This document shows, one piece after another, positions 27,001-35,568 of a DNA stretch of 64,000 nucleotides. Made by a program: the position numbers and the translations under genes. The DNA lies in assembly GCA_902587165.1 (NCBI GenBank), contig CACIKF010000001.1:310001-374000 (forward strand), given 5' to 3'. The notes under the pieces were generated by a model that searched no databases, was not told where the DNA came from, and was given only the letters and a program-made list of their open reading frames with translations. This stretch comes from Puniceicoccaceae bacterium (GTDB lineage Bacteria > Verrucomicrobiota > Verrucomicrobiia > Opitutales > Coraliomargaritaceae). The number at the start of each line of letters is the position of its first letter. Position 1 is the first letter of the stretch.

Positions 27001-27557
27001 GGCTCGGGCTCGGCTTGGCAGCTACCAAGTTTGATGATTGGTTCAATGTCGAAATTGGATTTCTCGATTACTTTTCGATCGGCGGCAATATTGCTCTCAT
27101 TGATGCGAGTGTGGGATTCCCAGGGCCCGTCGCCACAACCTATTTTAACGAGAACAATAACTCTGGACCTTACACAAATGCTAACGGCGTGACGGAAATA
27201 CCCGAAGATCGCCGACTGTTCGACCAGCCTGAGTATACTGTCAATGCAGACGTTACATTCGAGCATCCGGACTGGGGAACGCGCGTTACGCTTTCACTCT
27301 ATGAGCAGAGCGATGTGCTGACCAGTGTAGGCAGTGGGTCAAACTTAACAGCGGACCAATATACGCTACCTTATGAGCAGTTTGACCTCACATTTGCTCA
27401 AGAGTTTGGAGACGGGTGGGAGTTTGAATTTCAGGTCGAGAACATAACAGACACAGAGCGCGGAATAGAATATGATTCGGAGCAGGTTGACGCTCCACCG
27501 CGCATCAGTTACAAACAAGGCCGCACCTACAGTGTCGCACTAAAATATATTTTTTAA
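24033..27557 (+). CDS. TonB-dependent outer-membrane receptor with carboxypeptidase-regulatory-like N-terminal domain
   Basis: A 1174-residue active-transport porin. A signal-like hydrophobic stretch lies at about 15-30, followed by an acidic Glu/Pro/Ala-rich segment (about 40-108). A carboxypeptidase-D-regulatory-like beta domain comes next (about 108-205: GSVIGQILDKNNG, GRTDEKGAYLIEGVDPGVYT). The plug is at about 225-335 (SNIADLVSRLAGVNVVEGQ, VVRGLGDRYNSTLLNDLPVPS, SNSSGAAFNLITRSYPED). A large beta-barrel closes the protein, ending in the aromatic signature YSVALKYIF. The substrate cannot be told from sequence. It is followed after 98 bases by a beta-helix secreted protein, a pairing also known in Bacteroidota. 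The TonB motor operon lies 5 kb downstream on the other strand. Confidence 0.92.
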   Translation: MQDKTTRILRSRYWPLLAISLSAPFLSIKAKDTVKGGGFSFTLPEEAPKAEEPLDGLSYGELPDQAPAMEDATEGQEAVPGVVAETTDTVAESETAEPTRAFDPETTGSVIGQILDKNNGLFVEGVYVVLEPEPAESTEVLEEGETQTFFGRTDEKGAYLIEGVDPGVYTMSLVKRGYYEATVEGVTIEVQALGRFDLGLVPRDEMSDDVYELNDFVVTADDVLAGRAELIEIRAASVGQVDFLSSEDFAKFGGSNIADLVSRLAGVNVVEGQFAVVRGLGDRYNSTLLNDLPVPSPDPIRQGVQLDLFPTSIIESVVADKAFLPGLPSNSSGAAFNLITRSYPEDFTAWLETGFSVNENAKETLLVNPNAEPALGSPGGSHFDVRSILGTRDDSLRDSSKAASSTNVGSDFFDFGGQSFKFGLGDSHEDPFGGIVSRIGYVGSISYSSSSETAIGSQRDQYALVNTRSRIIRLPGRPPIIVPGTSGTLLTGDLPVSGLEYDLVNGKVKETTGFLFGTGVELDDDGDHKLNFTFLRSQSIISEAVRRDNGVLPDGISGQSNDRGFGSTGNNQLNLAADIVGRGGFDAFSQGQDILTLETRTLNARQVSGEHKFTVLGKDAEFSWGLTESDASSEIGNPSGNGFVAGQSTLLYMQNVSGETLLAGPSGQLTEADLTEDIEPGAILFGGSTATAEGYAEDVIRNTARSIDDEMLGKRIDGSVDLFDFVTAKGGFFMSETTRVAQQTDELLVLPSGDIVSNSDGLNAFAVEANDVANVIPLISSADVARDIEDYYFQFDVDPIENLEVSLGARQSSVNLTASGSGQLFPAIGLFGAPSFLDSGIAGNQDITNGELIGYTEPGEGNIDEEYLLPAVSIKYSFWDNWTFRASYGKTIALPSSRELSPIFTLDTFSGDRVFGNPNLEVSEVKNASFRLERTFSDGVTSVAVSFFDKKIENPIEQIGLVDVSTGTPVQSFFNNENEASVQGFEIEGRLGLGLAATKFDDWFNVEIGFLDYFSIGGNIALIDASVGFPGPVATTYFNENNNSGPYTNANGVTEIPEDRRLFDQPEYTVNADVTFEHPDWGTRVTLSLYEQSDVLTSVGSGSNLTADQYTLPYEQFDLTFAQEFGDGWEFEFQVENITDTERGIEYDSEQVDAPPRISYKQGRTYSVALKYIF

Positions 27558-27655
27558 TGTCACGTAATTGAAACATTAAGGCGTTCTAATTGTCACCTTG
27601 AGGCTCTACTATGACCTAGCCTTTAGGGCTAAACTTAACTCAAATCATAATATCC

Positions 27656-29713
27656 ATGAAAAAATCATTACTACTCGCCTCTGGACTAGCAGCTGCCTCA
27701 GCTTCTTTTGCTCAGGTATCACTGACTAATTCGTTAGCACAAATCGAAGGTTCCAACACAGGCATCCTTAACATAACCCAAGATCTTGATCTCGGCTCGC
27801 TTTCCGGCAATGTGTTTATTCTCGAAACTACCACGATCGTTAATCCTGGCGTGACACTCACTATTCCAGCAGGATCTATCATACGTAGTCAACCTGCTAC
27901 TGGCTTTTCGTTTGTTCAAGATACAGACTCTAGTGGTAATCTTCAGTATTATGAGACAGATGCAGCTGGCGCTAGAGTTGAAGATGCTGATGGTGATGAT
28001 GTCGTAACTACATCTGCTGCGACAAATGGCACGGACAACGATCCAAAGGGTTCGCAAGTAGCAAGCAATATTCCAGGTACTCTTCTCGTAAGTCGCGGTG
28101 GTGCGATTGACGCTGTTGGTACCGCAACTAGCCCGATTATCTTCACAACTGCAGCCAATACTGATCGTGACCGTTACGCAAGTGGTGACACTTTCCTAGA
28201 TGCGGATCCCGTCGGCAGTCCACTTACTCCTCTCAGTGTTATAACTGGAGATGATCCAGACACCACTGCGGTCGAAACTAGCTACACAGAAGCTAATGTT
28301 GGTCTATGGGGTGCGGTGACTCTTCTTGGTTACGCACCAACTAATCGCGGCACGAGTGACACGGGTGTAGCAGGCGAAGCATACATCGAAGGCTTCGGAA
28401 TGACCACTGAACAAGTTACCTATGGAGGTAGTCTTCCAAATGACAGCTCGGGCAAAATTAAGTATGTCTCGATCCGTCACTCAGGAAAAACAATCGTTGA
28501 AGGTGACGAGCAACAAGGCCTTACCTTAGGTGGAGTTGGTGCAGGCACATTGATTGAGAACATCGACATCTACTGCTCCGCGGACGATGGCATCGAAATC
28601 TTCGGTGGCACTGCGAGCCTTCGCAATGTCATGATCAGCTACGTTAACGATGATGGCTTTGACCTCGACCAAGGCTGGACAGGTAACGCCCAGTTTCTAT
28701 TCATCCTAGCGAGCAACATCACTGACCCAACTGGTCTTGTTACATTCGATGAGTGTGGCGAGTGGGATGGCCAAGATGGCGTCGACGAAGAAACATCAGA
28801 TATAACTACTGCTATCGCAACTCTGGACACTGCGCTCGCTAGCGGCACTGCAGCTGAGCAGACTGCCGCACTTGCCGCTCTGAATGCTCTCACTGAGTCC
28901 GACGACCTGACCGCGACCGGTCAGCCATTCATGGCTCCAACCATTTACAACATGACTGTATTTGCAGATGGTGCTTCTGGCTCCTTGGAAATTGATGCAG
29001 CTTTCGGTGGTGCTATCTATAACTCCATCTTGACTGGACTCTCTGCCTCAAGCTTCGACATTGAAGACGAAACTTCAGCTAATCCAATCTCCAATGGCTT
29101 CCCATCCGCTAGCCCGGCTGCACGTCTTCTTGCTGGCTCCTTGAACATCAACGGTGTCACTTTCATCGGTAACACCGCTGTAGCTCAAGTCGGCACAGCT
29201 CAAGTCGGCACAGCTCAAGTCGGTGAACCAGGTGACGAAGATTATGCTGAAGCATCCTCTGATTATGTTGCCGCATCCTCTGATTATGCTGCCGCAATTC
29301 CCGCAGTCACTTCTGCTACGGTCAAAGAGACTACTTTTGCTCAAGGTGTTATTGAAAACGATACTAGTATAGCGCTCAATTCGACTACGAATGAGTTCCT
29401 TAATGGTAACCCATTTGCCTTCGGAGTATTTGCTCCGATTAATGCAAGTGCTACCTCATTAGCCGAACTTGTATACAATGACCAGACTGTAGCGAATGGT
29501 GTGAACCCTGTGCCGTTTAATGCTGGCGCGAGTAGTACTCCAGATGCAGGTAACTTGACAAACACTGTTCCAGTTGCAGGCGCATTCTTCGAAGAAGCAG
29601 CCTACCGCGGAGCTTTTGCGCCTGTTTCTACAGCGCCTCTCTTCACCACAGGTTGGACCGCTCTAAACGTTCGCGGCATCCTGGTTGATACCGCTTCAGG
29701 CAGCCTCCAGTAG
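27656..29713 (+). CDS. Secreted right-handed beta-helix-like protein, receptor partner
   Basis: A 685-residue exported protein with a clear signal peptide (about 1-20, ending SFAQ). It belongs by pattern to a family often annotated only as T9SS-sorted or hypothetical: VNPGVTLTIPAGSIIRSQ, then TLLVSRGGAIDAVGTATSPIIFT, LWGAVTLLGYAP, EQQGLTLGGVGAGTLIENI, SADDGIEIFGGTASLRNV and DDGFDLDQGWTGNAQFLF. These are successive turns of a parallel beta helix. Near residue 510-545 it holds short tandem repeats encoded by 15-base and 21-base DNA repeats. It follows a TonB-dependent receptor, so it may bind or present the receptor's ligand. No catalytic residues are recognised. Confidence 0.75.
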   Translation: MKKSLLLASGLAAASASFAQVSLTNSLAQIEGSNTGILNITQDLDLGSLSGNVFILETTTIVNPGVTLTIPAGSIIRSQPATGFSFVQDTDSSGNLQYYETDAAGARVEDADGDDVVTTSAATNGTDNDPKGSQVASNIPGTLLVSRGGAIDAVGTATSPIIFTTAANTDRDRYASGDTFLDADPVGSPLTPLSVITGDDPDTTAVETSYTEANVGLWGAVTLLGYAPTNRGTSDTGVAGEAYIEGFGMTTEQVTYGGSLPNDSSGKIKYVSIRHSGKTIVEGDEQQGLTLGGVGAGTLIENIDIYCSADDGIEIFGGTASLRNVMISYVNDDGFDLDQGWTGNAQFLFILASNITDPTGLVTFDECGEWDGQDGVDEETSDITTAIATLDTALASGTAAEQTAALAALNALTESDDLTATGQPFMAPTIYNMTVFADGASGSLEIDAAFGGAIYNSILTGLSASSFDIEDETSANPISNGFPSASPAARLLAGSLNINGVTFIGNTAVAQVGTAQVGTAQVGEPGDEDYAEASSDYVAASSDYAAAIPAVTSATVKETTFAQGVIENDTSIALNSTTNEFLNGNPFAFGVFAPINASATSLAELVYNDQTVANGVNPVPFNAGASSTPDAGNLTNTVPVAGAFFEEAAYRGAFAPVSTAPLFTTGWTALNVRGILVDTASGSLQ
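29183..29224 (+). repeat. 15-bp tandem repeat inside the beta-helix gene
   Basis: The unit GCTCAAGTCGGCACA occurs twice without change (29183-29197, 29198-29212) and a third time in part (29213-29224). It encodes AQVGT repeats and keeps the frame, so copy-number change would lengthen or shorten the protein without breaking it. Confidence 0.9.
29252..29293 (+). repeat. 21-bp tandem repeat inside the beta-helix gene
   Basis: Two copies of a 21-base unit beginning GCATCCTCTGATTATG (29252-29272 and 29273-29293) differ at one base. A diverged half copy (GAAGATTATGCTGAA) precedes them. The unit encodes ASSDY[VA]A. It is in frame and lies 27 bases after the 15-bp array. Confidence 0.88.
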
Positions 29714-29731
29714 TAAAACAATTGAACGCTC

Positions 29732-29763
29732 GGCCGGGAGCAATTTTCTTATTGCTCCCGGCC
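29732..29763 (+). terminator. Perfect 12-bp hairpin between beta-helix and PEP-CTERM genes
   Basis: GGCCGGGAGCAA (29732-29743) pairs exactly with TTGCTCCCGGCC (29752-29763) over an 8-base loop. It lies 18 bases after the beta-helix stop. No strong T-run follows, so it may be a leaky terminator or a 3'-end stabiliser that lets the upstream and downstream genes be expressed at different levels. Confidence 0.65.
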
Positions 29764-29790
29764 CACCTTTAATCTATAACTCAATTCATT

Positions 29791-30519
29791 ATGAAAAAGA
29801 TACTATTAATACCATCACTCATCGTAGTCAGCGGTGCAGTGTCATACGGTCAATCACTACTGGCTGGATTTGATTTCACTAATGTTTCTGGCACTACTGC
29901 GTCAGCTACATTTAGTGATCTCGCTGCTGCGGATACTGCCGCTCAAGCAGGTCCTTTCGGTAGCTTTTCGACTACCTTGGCATCACCAAATTCGGTGGAG
30001 TATAGCACTAACCTAACCGCTAATAAAACGATTACGTTTGATGACAATCGAAATGTACTAAATAACACCCTCGGTGACGGCAGCTCATTTTCGTTTGCTA
30101 GCACTGGTGGTTTCATCGGCACAAGCGCAAATGGAACTTCGTTTACATTTGAAGTCGATACAGGTGGGGCTAATTATGAGAACTTCATCTTCTCCTTTGC
30201 AGGTTCCGGCTTGAATGGGACAGACACAGGTTCGATCGCCTTTGAGTTCAGCACAGATGGCACAAGCTTTACATCTATCAGCACGGAATCTCTTTCCGGT
30301 GCTGCTTCAGCAGGTGGTTCTGCTTATACACTAGCCACCCAAGAAGTATCTGCGAGTAACGTGTTCTACCGAGGAACCTTTAGCGGCTTGGATGCCAATG
30401 AAGCCTTGGTCTTGGACAATGTGCAAATCGGTGCTACTGCTGTTCCTGAGCCAAGCACTTTCGCCGCTATTTTCGGTTTTGCTGCGCTAGCATTTGTTGT
30501 AGCACGTCGTCGTAAATAG
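29791..30519 (+). CDS. PEP-CTERM sorting-domain protein
   Basis: A 242-residue secreted protein with a signal peptide (about 1-20, ending SYGQ). The body is Ser/Thr/Gly-rich and beta-structured (LLAGFDFTNVSGTTASATF, NYENFIFSFAGSGLNGTD). At the C-terminus lies a PEP-CTERM signal: VPEPSTFAA, a hydrophobic helix, then ARRRK. It is predicted to be exported by Sec and processed by an exosortase at the envelope. The body resembles the 'LAGFDF ... F..S.DG..F' adhesin-like proteins common in Verrucomicrobia, whose role is unknown. It follows the beta-helix gene with a hairpin in between and is closed by a strong terminator. No exosortase gene is in the window. Confidence 0.85.
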   Translation: MKKILLIPSLIVVSGAVSYGQSLLAGFDFTNVSGTTASATFSDLAAADTAAQAGPFGSFSTTLASPNSVEYSTNLTANKTITFDDNRNVLNNTLGDGSSFSFASTGGFIGTSANGTSFTFEVDTGGANYENFIFSFAGSGLNGTDTGSIAFEFSTDGTSFTSISTESLSGAASAGGSAYTLATQEVSASNVFYRGTFSGLDANEALVLDNVQIGATAVPEPSTFAAIFGFAALAFVVARRRK

Positions 30520-30542
30520 AACGGTTACATTTGCTTCTTCCC

Positions 30543-30577
30543 AGAAGGCTGAGTTTAATAGCTCAGCCTTCTTTTTT
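30543..30577 (+). terminator. Strong intrinsic terminator of the receptor locus
   Basis: AGAAGGCTGAG (30543-30553) and CTCAGCCTTCT (30562-30572) form a perfect 11-bp stem around an 8-base loop. The last stem T begins a run of six T (30572-30577). It starts 23 bases after the PEP-CTERM stop. Confidence 0.93.
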
Positions 30578-30735
30578 CGATACGCATTCAGGAGTGAACA
30601 GGCTGTTTCTAATAAAAGAGTTTATGTGTCTTAAGGGCGACAAAAGACTGTTAAGATGGATTTCGTGTGTACTCGATACGAAATCTTTGCACTACAGTAC
30701 TTGCGAAGTGATGGGACGCATCGGAGGCTTTCCAC

Positions 30736-31149
30736 GTGCGAAAAAACATTCCATTCATCAGAAAATTCTCGGATTGGCTCGACGGTTCACTAGCGGTATC
30801 GCCACCGAAATCAGTTCGAGCCTTCGTGTTCGGGGTAAACCGCCGAGAGCTTACTTTTTCGGTCGAACTGAACGGCACGAAGGAATTTCACCTTGCGGGC
30901 ACTGCTTGGACCTGGTCGGAGATCTGGGCCCCCGAGGCGGCAAAGCTGACTGTACCTTCAGAAGTTTGTCGTGATCAGGTTTCTGAGTGCACGAGGCAAG
31001 TGCGCATGGCTATCTGGCACTACTTGGACTACGGGACATTTGCCTACCGCCTAGCTAGTGTCGAAGGCATCGCGATCGAGGCCTTTGGGGCAAGGTATGA
31101 GTTGATCTGGACACCGGATCAATCAAAGCAGCAAGATTTGGTTGGTTAG
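30736..31149 (+). CDS. Conserved-looking hypothetical protein
   Basis: Not recognised. The 137-residue cytoplasmic protein begins at GTG 30736, supported by GGAGG at 30723-30727 with 8-base spacing. The sequence is well mixed and Trp-rich (TAWTWSEIWAPEAAKLTVP, MAIWHYLDYGTFAYRLA), with no signal peptide or membrane segment, and looks like a compact alpha/beta domain. A frame that overlaps it (30531-30974) lacks such support. A small Cys-containing protein follows after 24 bases, and the pair may be one unit. Upstream lies the terminator of the receptor locus. Confidence 0.55.
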   Translation: MRKNIPFIRKFSDWLDGSLAVSPPKSVRAFVFGVNRRELTFSVELNGTKEFHLAGTAWTWSEIWAPEAAKLTVPSEVCRDQVSECTRQVRMAIWHYLDYGTFAYRLASVEGIAIEAFGARYELIWTPDQSKQQDLVG

Positions 31150-31173
31150 AAAGGAAGCAGGTCAGTAGGAACC

Positions 31174-31410
31174 ATGACACAAGCTCGGAGTCGAAGCAAT
31201 AGTCCCGTCTGCGGGGAGAACCTCCGGGTTTCTCGTGCGTCCGTTCTTGTTGTTCACGACGAGGAAACTTATTGCTCCAAGGCTTGTTTCGAACATCAAC
31301 AGTATCTGTCCTTAAAGTCGCGGAGCACAGCTATCGCCCTTTCTCCTCCTGATGGTAGTAAGCGCTACCATAGCTCTGGGCTGATACGATCGAGTCGCAA
31401 TTATTTATGA
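31174..31410 (+). CDS. Small possible zinc-ribbon protein
   Basis: Function unknown. The 78-residue protein has SPVCGEN at about residues 11-17 and TYCSKACFEHQ at about 32-42. The spacing recalls TRASH/MYM-type or half zinc ribbons (CGxx...YCSxxC), but the usual second cysteine next to VCG is missing. The rest is basic and Ser-rich. It is 24 bases after the previous gene on the same strand and ends just before the convergent LolA-like gene. Confidence 0.4.
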   Translation: MTQARSRSNSPVCGENLRVSRASVLVVHDEETYCSKACFEHQQYLSLKSRSTAIALSPPDGSKRYHSSGLIRSSRNYL

Positions 31411-31431
31411 TACAATACCCGCGCGCAGTGC

Positions 31432-32208
31432 TTACAGTCTTGCGCTGGCAGTTGGCATTGCCGCAGAGAAATAATCCTCATAAATACCCACGCCGAACTT
31501 TATCGAGCTTGTGGTCATTACAGAACGACCTGTTTGCTCGTTTTCGATCACATGGACCATCGGTATGAATACTCCATGATCAGAATTGTAATCGTTGAGC
31601 TGAGTGATGGTGCGTCCATTCTCCGGATGGTCATTTTCATAATGCGTGACCAAGTAAGTTTCATCAGAAATATAGAACGTATACTTGTTGAGCGTGCCTA
31701 CAGGGCTAGCTTCAACCGCATAGTAGCGAGTGCCATCGATAGTTTTTGAATTCAATAGCTCAAGCTTAACGCCTTCGCGCCAGAACTTAATTAGACGCGG
31801 CATGACGCCTGCGTCGGCCAGTAGTTGGTCGGCAGCTTCGGGGGGGAGTTCTTCCTTTTGAATTTCTGGGGCACCCGCCAAGCGAGTAGCGGTCCAGGCG
31901 CTCTTGCCGTCATGGGCGCGGATTAGCTGAATCGCCTCATCCTCTTTACCGGGCACTGGTATGGTAACGGTAGCACGTATCTGATCGGGGCGTTTTTTTA
32001 TGATGACGACATCGACAGTTACACCGTCTCGCTCGACGGTTCCGTTGAGTTGTATGCTCTCGATTTGGCTCCAGTTAGTCAGTCCACCCATCGCTTCCAG
32101 GTGATTGCTAAGGATTTCATTCAATCTAGGGTCGCTTGCGGCTGCTGACGCGGAGTGCAGGGCGGAAAGTAAAAGCGAAAGTCCGATTAGCTGGCGAATA
32201 ACTGTCAC
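31432..32208 (-). CDS. LolA-like outer-membrane lipoprotein-sorting family protein
   Basis: A 258-residue exported protein starting at GTG (32208). The signal peptide (about 1-23) ends SASAA. The mature part begins with a helix (NEILSNHLEAMGGLTNWSQIESIQLNGTVERDG), followed by antiparallel strands ending in YFSAAMP. This is the unclosed-barrel pattern of the LolA/LolB-like superfamily, in the subgroup that opens with 'ILxxHLxAxGG'. It lies downstream of the TonB operon on the same strand, separated by 257 bases with its own A/T-rich upstream region. It may carry lipids or lipoproteins through the periplasm; this is inference. Confidence 0.65.
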   Translation of the reverse strand: MTVIRQLIGLSLLLSALHSASAAASDPRLNEILSNHLEAMGGLTNWSQIESIQLNGTVERDGVTVDVVIIKKRPDQIRATVTIPVPGKEDEAIQLIRAHDGKSAWTATRLAGAPEIQKEELPPEAADQLLADAGVMPRLIKFWREGVKLELLNSKTIDGTRYYAVEASPVGTLNKYTFYISDETYLVTHYENDHPENGRTITQLNDYNSDHGVFIPMVHVIENEQTGRSVMTTSSIKFGVGIYEDYFSAAMPTASARL

Positions 32209-32465
32209 ACACTAAATATACCCTAAAAATTAAAATATAGATATGAACGTATCGGTTACGTTGGTGAAAATTCGGTGTCGAGTGACAGATGCGTGAATCA
32301 AGTATTACAGATGCGAGGCAATTGTGTGACATTCTTTTATCGCCAATTCACTCCTCGAGTGAGTGTGTGCTTTCTTCCGAGCATTTTTGAAGCAGCAATC
32401 TTTATACAGACCAAAAAGCTAGAGTTTGATATTTTTATCGAACAGACACATTGAAGCTTCCAGAG

Positions 32466-33821
32466 CTAGCTCTGGCTACGGGCCGCTCTTTCTACGCGGT
32501 CGGTGTAGTCTTCTAAATTCGCATCTGACTCAATCTGTAGGGCGCGGCGTAGTAGGGGTAATGCTTTTTTATACTCGCCATTTCGGACGCGTGCTTGAGC
32601 GTGTGCGACAAGGGCTTCGCGCTCGAAGGCTTCAATCTTCTCAGCTTGCTCGTAGCGGTTGATGGCTTTGGCCATGTCATCTTGATCGGCAAAAAAGTTA
32701 GCTAGCTCGATAATGGCCTCTCCATTGAGTGAGTCACGCTCGACGATCTTGGTCAGCAGCTCCACTGCGGAATCGTCTTCGCCTTCGGCGCGAGCGACTT
32801 TGGCCTCAATTGTGAGTAGTTTCAGATCCGTATCTTCGTCCATTGTATCACCCAGTTTCTCGCGGATACTGGCGATCATTAGTTTGGACTGATCGAAGCT
32901 GCCGGTGCGGGCGAGGAGCTGTGCTGCGCGGACGAGAGGCTTACTGTCCCCAGCGCTAGCCATCTCGGTAGCAGCTTGGTAGGCATCGAGCGCGAGGTCG
33001 GGTAAGGCGTTGTTCATGTAAATATCACCAAGGAGTGTCAACGTGCTCAGCTTGGCTGCGCCCATGCGCCGGACAACTTCTAGGTTTTTGGCTGCGGCGA
33101 TCGATTCGTCTTGGCCCAGATATGCGTTGCTCTGAAGTAGCCAGTAGTCGGTGTTGTTGGGCTCCTCCATAAGGAGTGTGTCGAAGAGTGCGATCGCATC
33201 GGAATAACGTTCAGTTTCAAGAAGGCAACGCGCGAGGCCAACCTTCCAGTCGGTAGTGTCCGGCTGCATAAGGATCGCTTGGCGATAGGCGGCTTCGGCT
33301 GGGTAGTATTTTTGCTGAGTTAAGTAGCCGTATCCAAGAAGTCCATACGAACGACCGTCAACTTCGCCGAGTTCCATGGCTTTGGAAATGGTCTTAATTG
33401 CTTTATCAAAGTCTCCCTTTTGCACCTGAACGAGTCCAAGGTTCTTATAAGCGCGACGGAAGTCTGGGTGCTTCACCACTGCGTTTGAGTAGAATTGCTC
33501 TGCTTTAGCCAAATTGCCTTCTTGAAAGTACAGATTGGCCAAGATGAAGTCGAAGGCAGCACTGCTACTATCAGTTATTTGGGGCTCGAGCTGTTGGATA
33601 GCCGCCACTGGGCTCGCTTTAAGTAGATCGATTAAGCCGCGTAGCGCTTCTTTCTCTCCTTCAGAGATCGGCGGTTCGGCACCAGCAAGGAAACCGTAGC
33701 TACCGAGAAACTCTTTTTGGAATGTGGGGTCGCTCCAGAGTTGGCTATCAATTTTTGATTGAGCGATGGATGTGCTCGCAGTGAGACCAAGGGTGATGAG
33801 AAGTGCGATGAGCTTGTTCAT
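32466..33821 (-). CDS. Periplasmic TPR protein of the TonB operon
   Basis: A 451-residue exported protein with a signal peptide (about 1-20, ending SIAQ) and about ten tetratricopeptide repeats from residue 75 to the end ([59 protein letters not shown] and so on). It is the last gene of the DUF3450-TtpC-ExbB-ExbD-TonB-TPR run, 29 bases after tonB. In Vibrio-type TonB2 systems a TPR protein also ends the operon, where it is thought to assist the TonB complex. That context supports a structural or regulatory role in energy transfer. Confidence 0.85.
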   Translation of the reverse strand: MNKLIALLITLGLTASTSIAQSKIDSQLWSDPTFQKEFLGSYGFLAGAEPPISEGEKEALRGLIDLLKASPVAAIQQLEPQITDSSSAAFDFILANLYFQEGNLAKAEQFYSNAVVKHPDFRRAYKNLGLVQVQKGDFDKAIKTISKAMELGEVDGRSYGLLGYGYLTQQKYYPAEAAYRQAILMQPDTTDWKVGLARCLLETERYSDAIALFDTLLMEEPNNTDYWLLQSNAYLGQDESIAAAKNLEVVRRMGAAKLSTLTLLGDIYMNNALPDLALDAYQAATEMASAGDSKPLVRAAQLLARTGSFDQSKLMIASIREKLGDTMDEDTDLKLLTIEAKVARAEGEDDSAVELLTKIVERDSLNGEAIIELANFFADQDDMAKAINRYEQAEKIEAFEREALVAHAQARVRNGEYKKALPLLRRALQIESDANLEDYTDRVERAARSQS

Positions 33822-33850
33822 GTGTGTTATGTATAAAAGATATTACTGGA

Positions 33851-34513
33851 TTATTTGATTGTATAGGGTAGGCGGACTCTAGTGCGCGTCTTGACGGGTC
33901 GACCATTCTGCTCGCCTGGAATAAACCTCCATTTGCGAATCGCCTCGATGGTAGGGCGTTCGAATATTGGGTCGCTTGATGCTGTAATCTTCACTGAGCT
34001 AACTTTGCCATTTTGGTCGATTATGAATTCAGCAGTAGCAAAGCCTTCTTGCCCGCGTCGGCGAGCTGCAGCTGGATATTGAGGCGCTCCTTGGCGTCTC
34101 GGCTCAGGTTTTACTTCAAGGTCATTGATATCAAAAATTTCCAAGCCACCGAGGTCGCTGCTGCCTAGGTCAAAAGTTGGCAATGCAAAGTCGCCCGCCA
34201 TGGAGCCACCTGTGCCAGGGTTGAGTGCCATGTCGAGTTGCTCCAAGGAAATGGGGGGCGGCGGTGTATTGAGCTCCGGAGGGGGCTCTTCCTCTTCAGG
34301 TGGAGGTGGCTCGGGCGGATCTTCGGGTGGAGGAGGTGGGGGCGGCGGCGCGACGTTGATCGTTTCGATTTGCTCTGGGGTTTTATCGAAGTCGTTAAAG
34401 ATTTGAGTCAACGGGATCGCCAAGAAGAGGAGTCCGCTGATAATAATGCCGATGACAGAGCCGGTGACTTTTGTGCGGCCTCTATATTTTGGCGTATTAT
34501 ACGGCTTGGACAT
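33851..34513 (-). CDS. tonB: Energy transducer TonB
   Basis: Couples the proton-driven ExbB/ExbD motor to outer-membrane receptors. The 220-residue protein has an N-terminal membrane anchor (about 17-38) and a long Pro/Glu spacer (about 50-90, runs of P and E). The C-terminal TonB domain has the motifs [30 protein letters not shown] and [17 protein letters not shown]. It sits between the TPR gene and exbD with short gaps. It is the natural partner of the receptor at 24033, although a genome of this kind probably has several receptors. Confidence 0.94.
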   Translation of the reverse strand: MSKPYNTPKYRGRTKVTGSVIGIIISGLLFLAIPLTQIFNDFDKTPEQIETINVAPPPPPPPPEDPPEPPPPEEEEPPPELNTPPPPISLEQLDMALNPGTGGSMAGDFALPTFDLGSSDLGGLEIFDINDLEVKPEPRRQGAPQYPAAARRRGQEGFATAEFIIDQNGKVSSVKITASSDPIFERPTIEAIRKWRFIPGEQNGRPVKTRTRVRLPYTIK

Positions 34514-34535
34514 TTTTGGCGAGATGCGGAAGCAG

Positions 34536-34934
<399 letters not shown>

Positions 34935-34965
34935 GTTAAAATGACTAATTAGTAATGATTGATGA

Positions 34966-35550
34966 CTAATCGAATTGAAGCTTTGTCAGGCTGAGTGATT
35001 CGATCCTAGCGAGTGCGGCTTCGATCGAGTGGATACGATTGCGGATGACTAGCACGAGGAAGATGCCGGGCAGCGCGATGACCAGACCGGTCTGGGTGGT
35101 GATGAGCGCCTCGGAGATCCCAGAGGCCACCACATCGACGGTATCACCGCCGCCTTGACGGGCGATGCCTGAGAAAGTAGCGAGCATGCCGATGACGGTG
35201 CCTAGCAAGCCCATTAGTGGTGCGGCTGCTACCAGTGTATTGAGAAAGATCACTCTGCGCTCCACGTTGTGCAGGATGGACTGGCGCACTTCTTCGAAGC
35301 GGTTGCGGACATGCTTGGATGCGCTTACGTTTTCCTGTGTGTAGCGGATGATTTCGCCAGCGCGGCCCTTGGCGCTTTCAGGGCTATAGACCCATTGAAG
35401 CCATTCGGTATCACGACCCAACTGAATATTACCCTTGCTAAGAAAGATAACTAACTCAATGCCGTTGGTATAAATCAAGAGCGCTAATAGGGCCAGCGGA
35501 TACATGACCCATCCGCCGCTATCTAAAATACTGATGATTTCTTCTACCAT
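34966..35550 (-). CDS. exbB: MotA/TolQ/ExbB proton channel protein
   Basis: A 194-residue protein with three membrane segments. The conserved TolQ/ExbB signature is [24 protein letters not shown], followed by a third helix ([22 protein letters not shown]). Short ExbB without extra domains. It follows the longer ExbB-like gene by 18 bases on the minus strand and precedes exbD, so it is the second of two ExbB-type proteins in the operon. Confidence 0.93.
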   Translation of the reverse strand: MVEEIISILDSGGWVMYPLALLALLIYTNGIELVIFLSKGNIQLGRDTEWLQWVYSPESAKGRAGEIIRYTQENVSASKHVRNRFEEVRQSILHNVERRVIFLNTLVAAAPLMGLLGTVIGMLATFSGIARQGGGDTVDVVASGISEALITTQTGLVIALPGIFLVLVIRNRIHSIEAALARIESLSLTKLQFD

Positions 35551-35568
35551 TGTCTGCTTTCGCGAGGA

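Noticed and set aside
30531-30974. Open frame of 147 codons overlapping the GTG gene at 30736
   Set aside because: Starts within the terminator region of the previous locus and has no ribosome site, while the overlapping frame has GGAGG with good spacing.
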